From Marinoscillum sp964351885 (GTDB lineage Bacteria > Bacteroidota > Bacteroidia > Cytophagales > Cyclobacteriaceae), in NCBI GenBank assembly GCA_964351885.1, contig CAYGPP010000106.1, forward strand, positions 1-14,101: a stretch of DNA of 14,101 nt. Reading direction: 5' to 3'. This document shows, piece after piece, positions 8,614 through 14,101 of this stretch. Under the pieces are notes generated by a model. The model saw only the letters and a list, made by a program, of their open reading frames with translations, was not told the origin of the DNA and did no database searches. Each line of letters begins with the position of its first letter. Positions within the stretch are counted from its first letter, which is position 1. The position numbers were made by a program, and so were the translations under genes.

Positions 8614-9201
8614 ATGACGGTTTTTGATCAGATATATGACAGCCTTTTCCCAAAAGGCATGCAAAAAAATAAGATTTTGACTTTTGAATCCCTCAAAAGG
8701 AGTGATGCTTATCGTCATGGATATTTGGACTGGGTACAGTCGGACGAACCAATTAATTTCTTAAGAAAAGTTGCTGACTCCTATTATTTAAAGCTTAAGA
8801 ATAGAATTGGTGAACCTGATGTTCATATTTTCAACAGCTCTCAGTCGAACGGTTTCGCAATATCATTTAATAGCAGGTTAGATCGGCAGCACTTTCAATT
8901 CTTCTTCGATTGGCTGGCCGAGCGAGTAGAGGTTTTAGGCTATAAACGATCAAACGGTGATCTGACGATCACTGATAAAGGGGATTTTATAGAGTCTGTA
9001 GAAAAGCACTACCTCAAGCCAAGACAGACGGAATCGGGTAAGCTTTTTGATCAAGGCTATGGCAATATTTTGATAGAATATATCTTGGTGAATGATCAGC
9101 CAAGTTATCTCAAATTTGTGGCTAACACTTATAGCGACAGATCGTACAATGATCCAGTCAGCTTTGATATATTGGCTGAATATTTATTTGAGTTTGGATA
9201 G
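8614..9201 (+). CDS. Conserved-looking hypothetical protein, 195 aa
   Basis: I do not recognise this protein. It starts at ATG 8614-8616, one base after the TAG of the giant secreted protein, which suggests translational coupling; an in-frame ATG at 8569 would overlap the upstream gene by 44 bases and is less likely. The protein has no signal peptide, lipobox or membrane helix, so it is predicted cytoplasmic, unlike the three other products of the cluster. It is rich in aromatic and charged residues (HFQFFFDWLAERVEVLGY around 97-114) and ends in an acidic-aromatic tail DILAEYLFEFG. The coding frame is intact and codon use looks like that of its neighbours. Its place inside a secretion-cargo operon could mean a cytoplasmic accessory role, but that is only a guess. 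Confidence 0.8.
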   Translation: MTVFDQIYDSLFPKGMQKNKILTFESLKRSDAYRHGYLDWVQSDEPINFLRKVADSYYLKLKNRIGEPDVHIFNSSQSNGFAISFNSRLDRQHFQFFFDWLAERVEVLGYKRSNGDLTITDKGDFIESVEKHYLKPRQTESGKLFDQGYGNILIEYILVNDQPSYLKFVANTYSDRSYNDPVSFDILAEYLFEFG

Positions 9202-9222
9202 GTTATAAAATTAAAAACTAAC

Positions 9223-9591
9223 ATGAAGAATTACACATTCAAGGTTCTTACCACCTTTTTTTTTCTAGGTCTTTTTTCTTTTTCATCTCCAGCACCGGAG
9301 GATCAGTTACTACCTACTAAGTTGAGGGTTACGGTAATTGATGGCTTGGGTAATATCACCGAAGGGGTGAAAGTAATTATCTACAAAGACCAGGAAGAGT
9401 ACCGAGTAGGTGAAAATGCTGTAGCTGAGGCCATTACGGATAAGAAAGGACGCGTGACATTCACAGACGTAGAGCCTATTCATTATTTCATAGATGCCAG
9501 AAAGGGCGATATGAACAACGATGGTGAGGGAGTAAGAACAGCTAAACTTCAAGAAGGCCGGTTAAACAAGGTCAATACGGTCGTTGAATAG
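9223..9591 (+). CDS. Small secreted protein with carboxypeptidase-regulatory-like (transthyretin-fold) domain
   Basis: 122-residue exported protein. Residues 1-24 are a signal peptide (Lys2, Lys7, hydrophobic 9-20, SSPA cleavage region). The rest forms one beta-sandwich of the carboxypeptidase regulatory-like type: strands LRVTVIDGLGN, EGVKVIIYKD, AEAITDKKGRVTFTDVEP and HYFIDARKGDMNN are in the order expected for this fold, with 'TDKKGRVTF' as its most typical signature. No lipobox cysteine follows the signal, so it should be periplasmic or released. No catalytic residues are visible; such single-domain proteins are usually binding or structural. The gene begins 21 bases after the hypothetical gene, and its TAG stop overlaps the next gene's GTG by one base (TAGTG), so it is very likely cotranscribed with the propeller protein. 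Confidence 0.82.
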   Translation: MKNYTFKVLTTFFFLGLFSFSSPAPEDQLLPTKLRVTVIDGLGNITEGVKVIIYKDQEEYRVGENAVAEAITDKKGRVTFTDVEPIHYFIDARKGDMNNDGEGVRTAKLQEGRLNKVNTVVE

Positions 9592-12407
9592 TGAAGTCAT
9601 ATCTCCTGATTTTATTTACTTTCATTGCCTTTGGATTAGTCCAGGTTGACCCGATCAATCTGGACTTTTCTTTGTCATTTGTTGATGAATCCACCGGCAT
9701 ATCTTCAAAAGAAAATCCAATAGCAAGAGCTGAATATGAGGAACGCTTGCTACGCGACCCAATGACTGGAGATATACCTTATAATATACGTTTACGCGAA
9801 TTGACCTTTTCAGAGTCAATAAAGTCTAAAAGAAATTATGCTAAAAGTATTGATTCAAGAATTTCGGCGAACACTTTTGATTTGGCTGGCCCATCTAATG
9901 TAGGTGGTAGAACGAGAGGGGTAGCACTAGATATTCTGGATGAGAAAACCATCATTGCCGGAGGAGTGTCAGGAGGAATTTGGAAATCAACGGATGGAGG
10001 AAGCAACTGGAGAAGAACTTCCGACCCGACCTTAAGAAATAGTGTTTCTTGTCTTGCTCAGGATAAGAGATTTGGTAAGGAGAATAACTGGTACTTTGGT
10101 ACTGGGGAGCTTATCGGTAATTCTGCTCGCAGCTTGTTGGCTCCATATCGGGGAGCGGGTCTCTATCATTCGATTGATAAAGGAGAGTCTTGGGATTTGG
10201 TTGAGAGTACGCATCTGAATACTACTCCAGATCGGTTTTCAAGTCCTTTTCAGTATATCTGGAATATAGAAGTAAATGAAAATAATACTGCGACAGATGA
10301 AATTCTGATCGCTGCCTTTGGAGGGATAATCAAATCTTTGGACGGAGGAGAGAATTGGGAGACAGTGCTGGGAGTGGATCTGCTGGATATACCCACTGGG
10401 TCTGATGTTAATGAAATCAATTCGTCTTTTTATACTTCCATCAAGCAGACGGCTTCAGGAAATTTCTTTGCTACGCTGAGCAGTGCAAGCTCAGTAGACG
10501 GTGAATTGGCGCCTAATGCTGGGTTTTATTTTTCGGAGAATGGTCAGGATTGGCAAGACATTACGCCACTAACCTTTGTTGAATACCACGAGCGTACCGT
10601 GATGGGTTTCAATAGTAGCGGGGATCAAATTTATTTCCTTACACAGGGGGATATAGATGTTCATTTCTGGAGGTTTGATGTTTTGAGTATTTCAGAAGGT
10701 CAGGTGCGTGGAAGTTGGGTTGGCTTGAGTAACAATATTCCACCAATTGGAGAGGAGAGTGGAGAATTTAATACTCAGTCCGGATATAATATGGTTGTAG
10801 AGGTTCATCCAAGTGATGAACAAATTGTATTTATCGGTGGAACAAACCTCTATAGATCTACGAATAGGTTTTCGTCAAAAGACCAAACTAAATGGATCGG
10901 AGGGTATGACCCAAAGAATGGCACATCAGTGTATAGTGGACATTACCCAGATCAGCATGGTTTAATTTTCGTCCCCTCCAACACCTCAAGGGCGATCTCT
11001 GCGAATGATGGTGGGATAAGATTGACAGAAGATATCATCGCAGACTCTGTAACGTGGAGAGCCCGCAACTCCGGATATCTTACTTCGCAGTTTTATACGA
11101 TCACACAGCGGCATGATGAAGCCACAAGCGAAATACTAGGCGGCTTGCAAGATAATGGTAGCTATCTCCGAGATGGATTGGGTAGCAACCCTGCTTGGAA
11201 TAGAATTCTTGGTGGTGATGGGTCTTATTGTGCTATTACGGCAAATAGAGATTTCGTATATGTTTCCTTTCAAAATGCACAGATATACAGGCTTAAGTTA
11301 AATAGCAATTACACTCTTGCAGATTTTGCGAGGGTAGATCCATCAGAGGGAGGAGGAGAAGATCGTGAAGACTATCTATTTGTGAACCCTTATGTACTCG
11401 ACCCTGCCAATGCTAATCGAATGTTCTTGTTGGACGGTAATTCTATTTGGAGAAATGAGAATCTAGCTCAGATACCAAGTGGCTCACAAAGTCCAACACC
11501 AGTTAATTGGCATAAAATAGCGGACGCAAGAGTTGGGAATGGAATTTATACCGCTATTGAAATGACAAGATCAGAAAACATTTTATTAGCAGGAGTTTTT
11601 AATGAACGTCCATTTGTTGTTAAAGTCATCAATGCTTCCGATGCTTTAAGGGATTCTGTGGCTACAGTCGCCTCCGAATTGTTTCCTGATAATGGTCACA
11701 TATCTTCCATCTCTGCTAACCCTGAAAACGCGGATCATTTCGTGGTGATTTTTTCTAATTACGGCGTGCGATCAATATTCGAAACGGTGGATGGTGGTGT
11801 GTCATTTACAGATGTCAGTTTCAATCTCGAGGAGACTGATGATGGTACTGGAGCGGGCCCAAGTATTCGATGGTGTGAGGTTATACCTCTTGAAGGAGGA
11901 ATCATGTACTTCATAGGCACTTCCACCGGACTGTATAGCATCGAGCGGACGTTTAACTCTGATGATCAGTGGTTGAAAGAAGGAGAGGAGATCATTGGGA
12001 ATGCCGTGATTACCATGTTGGATTATCGTGATTTGGATGGTAGACTGGTTGTGGCGTCTCATGGTAATGGTACATATCAGGCGTATCTAGATGGAGCTAG
12101 ATTCTTTCAAAATCAGCCAGAAGTATCCGAAAAATTGATTCTGACCCAGAACTATCCCAATCCATTTCGGGAGAACACTGTAATTGATTATTCTCTTCCT
12201 AATGACGGAGTAGCTCGAATAGATATTTTTGACGACAAGGGTAGGTTGATTAGAAACCTATTATTCGGGTCTCAGTTCAGAGGAGATAATAGGGTGTTTT
12301 GGGATGGCACAAATTCTACAGGAACTCAATTGAAGGCTGGAGTTTATTTTTGTGTACTTACTTTCGATGGAAAAAAGGAGACCAAGAGGGCGATTTATAA
12401 GCCTTGA
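9591..12407 (+). CDS. Sortilin/BNR-repeat beta-propeller protein with T9SS type A sorting domain, GTG start
   Basis: Secreted 938-residue protein. It begins at GTG (9591-9593), overlapping the upstream stop by one base; residues 1-20 are a signal peptide. After a linker, a long sortilin/VPS10-like or BNR-type propeller runs from about 95 to 835. It opens with GPSNVGGRTRGVALD and carries Asp-box motifs of the S-x-D-x-G-x-x-W form: STDGGSNW (133-140), SIDKGESW (194-201) and SLDGGENW (249-256), with a degenerate TVDGGVSF (732-739). The type A CTD occupies about 849-938: NYPNPFREN, then ARIDIFDDKGRLIRNL, LKAGVYFCVLTFDG, and a basic end KRAIYKP. The CTD directs export by the T9SS and attachment to the cell surface. 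Asp-box propellers occur in sialidases and other glycosidases, but I see no catalytic Arg triad or acid/base residue I could assign, so an enzyme call is unsupported. Complete and last in its cluster. Confidence 0.9.
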   Translation: MKSYLLILFTFIAFGLVQVDPINLDFSLSFVDESTGISSKENPIARAEYEERLLRDPMTGDIPYNIRLRELTFSESIKSKRNYAKSIDSRISANTFDLAGPSNVGGRTRGVALDILDEKTIIAGGVSGGIWKSTDGGSNWRRTSDPTLRNSVSCLAQDKRFGKENNWYFGTGELIGNSARSLLAPYRGAGLYHSIDKGESWDLVESTHLNTTPDRFSSPFQYIWNIEVNENNTATDEILIAAFGGIIKSLDGGENWETVLGVDLLDIPTGSDVNEINSSFYTSIKQTASGNFFATLSSASSVDGELAPNAGFYFSENGQDWQDITPLTFVEYHERTVMGFNSSGDQIYFLTQGDIDVHFWRFDVLSISEGQVRGSWVGLSNNIPPIGEESGEFNTQSGYNMVVEVHPSDEQIVFIGGTNLYRSTNRFSSKDQTKWIGGYDPKNGTSVYSGHYPDQHGLIFVPSNTSRAISANDGGIRLTEDIIADSVTWRARNSGYLTSQFYTITQRHDEATSEILGGLQDNGSYLRDGLGSNPAWNRILGGDGSYCAITANRDFVYVSFQNAQIYRLKLNSNYTLADFARVDPSEGGGEDREDYLFVNPYVLDPANANRMFLLDGNSIWRNENLAQIPSGSQSPTPVNWHKIADARVGNGIYTAIEMTRSENILLAGVFNERPFVVKVINASDALRDSVATVASELFPDNGHISSISANPENADHFVVIFSNYGVRSIFETVDGGVSFTDVSFNLEETDDGTGAGPSIRWCEVIPLEGGIMYFIGTSTGLYSIERTFNSDDQWLKEGEEIIGNAVITMLDYRDLDGRLVVASHGNGTYQAYLDGARFFQNQPEVSEKLILTQNYPNPFRENTVIDYSLPNDGVARIDIFDDKGRLIRNLLFGSQFRGDNRVFWDGTNSTGTQLKAGVYFCVLTFDGKKETKRAIYKP

Positions 12408-12546
12408 TTTAATAGTTGCGTGTTTGTTTATTTAAGGCGTTTTAATGGGACGCATGCCCTTACGGGGGGGGGGTATTTTTTTGTATTCTGTTACAATCCA
12501 GTTTACTAAATTTTCCTTATAGATGAACCCCCATTCATAGCAAATG
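12408..12546. other. Convergent intergenic region with a G10 tract; possible degenerate end of the hydrolase cassette
   Basis: This 139-base region lies between the 3' ends of the propeller gene (plus) and the hydrolase gene (minus). It holds a run of ten G (12464-12473) followed after TA by seven T. On the minus strand, right after the hydrolase stop, there is a small hairpin ATGAA-TGGGGG-TTCAT (12523-12538) that could serve as a terminator. If the hydrolase is a cassette, its own attC should occupy this region; one box, GCTTATAAC, is at the hydrolase stop, but I could not find a convincing opposite arm. Confidence 0.35.
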
Positions 12547-13287
12547 TTATAAGCTGCTATTTATCCTGCTTAGGAATTCGTTTAAGCTTACAAAACTCAT
12601 TTCTTGCTGTTCCTCTAATGTAATATTAGGTGAGCTATCCATGAGTAGTTGTCCTAAATAGCCGAACTGAGAATGATTACCCCCTTTAATCAAAATGAGT
12701 TCAGTCTTCGCTGGAAGCTTGTTTTTGTTTTCCATAACCTCTTCTACACTTGCAAGACCATCGTATTCAGCATATAATTTTATACATGGGATGTTATTGG
12801 ATGATAAATCAATATCACGTGGATGAGATGTTCCCATTAGAAAAAGGCCTTTAAAAATTTTCGGGTTTTCGTAAACAAATTGAGCTGCCATTTTACCACC
12901 TTGGGAGTGTCCACCAATAGCAAATTGACCATGCTGAAGGTCAAACAACTTCGATATTTTCTGATAGTCATATTGAGGAAGTCGCCAATCCATTTTAATT
13001 AGATGGCTGGTAAATCCATTTTCCGCCAGCTTTTTACAAATTGGTCCATATGCTTTTGGATCAGTTAGACCCCCTTGAAAAAATATGACCTCAAGTTGAT
13101 TGTTCGAATGATTTGGCTTAAATGTGATTTTATCATCGGTTTCTGTAACTGAAATATCCTTCGAATTAGAGAATGTGTTTTCCGGAAGATTATGTGATTG
13201 GAAAGTGCTCCAGTTCCAAATGAACAATATAATAACTATACTAAACCAAACCGTTCTTATGATTCTTCTCTTACTCCACTTTTCCAT
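12547..13287 (-). CDS. Membrane-anchored alpha/beta hydrolase (PF12695-like), probable gene cassette
   Basis: Alpha/beta hydrolase of 246 residues with an N-terminal anchor or uncleaved signal (basic KWSKRR, then hydrophobic 13-27), so the catalytic domain should face the periplasm. The nucleophile elbow GGHSQGG places Ser128; the triad is completed by Asp176 in EYDGLAS and His205 in GGNHSQFGYLG. The 'GGNH-A/S-QFG' ending is characteristic of the Abhydrolase_5 group. Esterase or lipase-type chemistry is likely; the substrate is unknown. Start ATG is at 13285-13287 and the stop TAA at 12547-12549. The stop lies within GTTATAAGC (12546-12554), and the same nine bases in reverse complement (13304-13312) lie 16 bases beyond the start codon. 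This gives a short leader and a stop inside the boundary box, as in integron gene cassettes. By eye the gene looks more AT-rich than the upstream cluster (not computed), and it opposes that cluster in orientation, consistent with acquisition. Confidence 0.88.
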   Translation of the reverse strand: MEKWSKRRIIRTVWFSIVIILFIWNWSTFQSHNLPENTFSNSKDISVTETDDKITFKPNHSNNQLEVIFFQGGLTDPKAYGPICKKLAENGFTSHLIKMDWRLPQYDYQKISKLFDLQHGQFAIGGHSQGGKMAAQFVYENPKIFKGLFLMGTSHPRDIDLSSNNIPCIKLYAEYDGLASVEEVMENKNKLPAKTELILIKGGNHSQFGYLGQLLMDSSPNITLEEQQEMSFVSLNEFLSRINSSL

Positions 13288-13415
13288 TTTGTGTCTTATG
13301 ATTGCTTATAACGCCAAGTTAAAATCCGTAGGCTTGACCTCTGTTTAGTTCTATAAAACTATCTGATTCAAATGCCCTTTGCAAGCTCATAAGCCTATGG
13401 ATTTTTAGCGCCTGT

Positions 13416-14015
13416 GTGCGCCTTGAATGGTGAATATAGTCCAAGGAGTTGGACGTTCCAAAGGGTGAAAGTCCCGTAAGCGCTGGGGTCGTGCCTGGAA
13501 GCTAAGCAAGTGGCAAGCTGGCTTGGAGTGATCCATACAGTGAAGTAAGCCAGACTGCAGTATCTGTACTGACGAACAGAAACTACATACAGAGGCCATG
13601 AGGTCGGATGAGGTATCACATGCTGCTGAAGTCCTACTTCTAACAAGCAATTGTTAGAAACTGTGCCGAAATGGTAGATGTAGCAGCGATAGGTACAAGG
13701 ATATTCACCTTACCGAGGGAGATCTCGGACTCCACGAGATGGAGACTGAGAAGTCAGCAGAGGTCATAGTAGTTGATGGAAACGAGCAGATATAGATAAT
13801 CTGAGGACTCACAATGCAGCGAAGGACTGAACGTATTGTGAAGTGAAAATTTGATAAGGAATGCTAGTCATAGCCTTATCTTAAAAGTAGCGGAAAGATG
13901 CAACGGTGTAAAGAGCGTTGTGTTTTGCTTTACGAACCGCCCAGTACGAGAACCGTACGCTGGGTGGTGTGAGAGCCTCAACCTGAGCCATTTGGCTCAG
14001 GTCGGGCTACTCGAT
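13416..14015 (+). mobile_element. Group II intron, ORF-less, about 600 nt, apparently complete ribozyme
   Basis: Self-splicing retroelement RNA. The 5' end is the canonical GTGCG (13416-13420) and the 3' end is CGAT (14012-14015), the usual AY ending. Internal structures are in the expected order: a domain I hairpin TTCTAACAA-GCAA-TTGTTAGAA (13638-13659) with a GNRA tetraloop; a hairpin GATAAGG...CCTTATC (13853-13880) that fits domain III; a short hairpin GTAAAG...CTTTAC (13908-13933) in the domain IV position; then domains V and VI. A possible EBS1 is ACAG (13589-13592), complementary to the last four exon bases CTGT (13412-13415). Domain IV normally houses a reverse transcriptase/maturase gene of 1.2-2 kb; here it is about 26 nt and no coding remnant is seen. 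Splicing or mobility would therefore need a maturase supplied elsewhere. The subclass cannot be fixed by eye, but domain V does not look like class C. Confidence 0.88.
13936..14015 (+). ncRNA. Group II intron domains V and VI (catalytic core and branch point)
   Basis: Domain V (13936-13968): ACCGCCCAG pairs with CTGGGTGGT over nine base pairs including a G-T wobble, then a 2-nt CG bulge, a second helix TACG/CGTA and a 5-nt AGAAC loop. The G-T wobble falls in a CGC catalytic triad rather than the commoner AGC. Domain VI is the hairpin CCTGAGCC-ATTT-GGCTCAGG (13982-14001) above a lower stem that pairs AGCC with GGCT. The branch-point adenosine is probably A14009, the seventh base from the 3' end (context GCTACTCGAT). 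Pairing and spacing are directly visible; the assignment of catalytic roles follows from the general group II model. Confidence 0.9.
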
Positions 14016-14101
14016 TAGCGATATGTTTCAAGAAAGAATTCTACTGTTTTACGAATCGAATTGTTCCTTTCTTTGACCCATGAAATTGGAGTAGATAGGT
14101 G
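14015..14101 (-). CDS. 3' end of a possible second cassette gene (28 codons and stop, partial)
   Basis: An open minus-strand frame enters from the right edge and ends in TAA at 14015-14017. The visible C-terminus reads HLSTPISWVKERNNSIRKTV then EFFLETYR. The stop codon is part of the box CGCTAAC, so this frame ends inside the proposed attC R'' box in the same way as the hydrolase ends inside TTATAAC. The base at 14015 is the last intron base, but the first exon base is also T, so the stop exists with or without the intron. The fragment is too short for a family call; a C-terminus like that of a regulator is conceivable but unsupported. Confidence rests on the layout, not on sequence similarity. 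Confidence 0.4.
   Translation of the reverse strand, partial: HLSTPISWVKERNNSIRKTVEFFLETYR

Larger units (their letters stand above)
13304..14020 (-). repeat. Candidate integron attC-like site, split by the group II intron
   Basis: With the intron (13416-14015) removed, the two flanks join into a 117-nt dyad. On the minus strand it opens with CGCTAAC (formed by 14020-14016 plus 13415-13414) and closes with GTTATAAGC (13312-13304). Each TAAC/GTTA box is followed inward by a 7-nt non-complementary spacer (AGGCGCT against GCCAAGT). Then come 16-nt arms, AAAAATCCATAGGCTT (13406-13391) and TAAAATCCGTAGGCTT (13320-13335), identical at 14 of 16 positions. The central loop is 55 nt. This order (R box, unpaired spacer, L arm, variable loop) is the architecture of attC recombination sites, and the total length is in the known range. 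The opening box fits the attC RYYYAAC consensus only in its CTAAC part. It may instead be an ordinary terminator-like dyad. No integrase is in the window. Confidence 0.5.

Noticed and set aside
12432..12500. Intrinsic terminator for the propeller gene
   Set aside because: Only short, bulged stems (AAGG/CCTT, CGT/ACG) can be drawn before the G and T tracts; too weak to call.
13395..13650. Two overlapping minus-strand open frames of about 80 codons
   Set aside because: They lie over the 5' exon dyad and domain I of the group II intron, whose RNA structure explains the sequence; the peptides resemble no protein.
13752..13900. Possible maturase remnant inside the intron (short frames around AGTCAGCAGAGGTCATAGT)
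   Set aside because: Frames are closed within about 20 codons and no reverse transcriptase motif appears; the stretch fits the structured part before domain III.

Overview
The window comes from a member of the Bacteroidota, most likely a marine or gliding Cytophagales-like lineage; the genus cannot be named from this sequence. The lineage evidence is two different type IX secretion system (T9SS) C-terminal sorting domains (type B on the 1409-residue protein, type A on the 938-residue protein), a PorP/SprF-family outer-membrane protein, PKD/Ig-like adhesin modules and the lack of clear Shine-Dalgarno sequences.

Layout. Positions 1-4241 hold four minus-strand genes: the N-terminal 318 codons of an RCK-gated potassium channel (running off the left edge), an M48/Ste24-type membrane zinc protease, a small DUF1456 (YehS-like) protein, and a PorP/SprF protein that appears to start at TTG. 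An inverted pair of degenerate copies of one palindromic repeat lies between the last two. From 4383 to 12407 four plus-strand genes follow closely: a giant secreted type B CTD protein, a 195-residue protein of unknown function, a small secreted carboxypeptidase-regulatory-like protein, and a sortilin/BNR beta-propeller protein with a type A CTD. The gaps are 1 and 21 bases and the last junction is a 1-base TAGTG overlap, so this looks like one operon. The divergent PorP/SprF gene next to a type B substrate is a recurrent T9SS partnership.

The right end (12408-14101) is different in character. A minus-strand alpha/beta hydrolase is framed by a perfect 9-base inverted repeat (GTTATAAGC / GCTTATAAC), and its stop codon lies inside one copy. 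Upstream of it is a 117-nt dyad built like an integron attC site: TAAC/GTTA boxes, 7-nt unpaired spacers and 16-nt arms matching at 14 positions. This dyad is split, inside its TAAC/GTTA box, by a complete-looking 600-nt group II intron. The intron carries no maturase gene, its domain IV is only a small hairpin, and it points opposite to the hydrolase. Beyond it a second minus-strand reading frame ends with its stop codon in the same box. My reading is a piece of a cassette array (integron-like) whose attC was invaded by an ORF-less group II intron. The intron itself is well supported; the attC/cassette interpretation is an inference from symmetry and gene layout, since no integrase is visible here.
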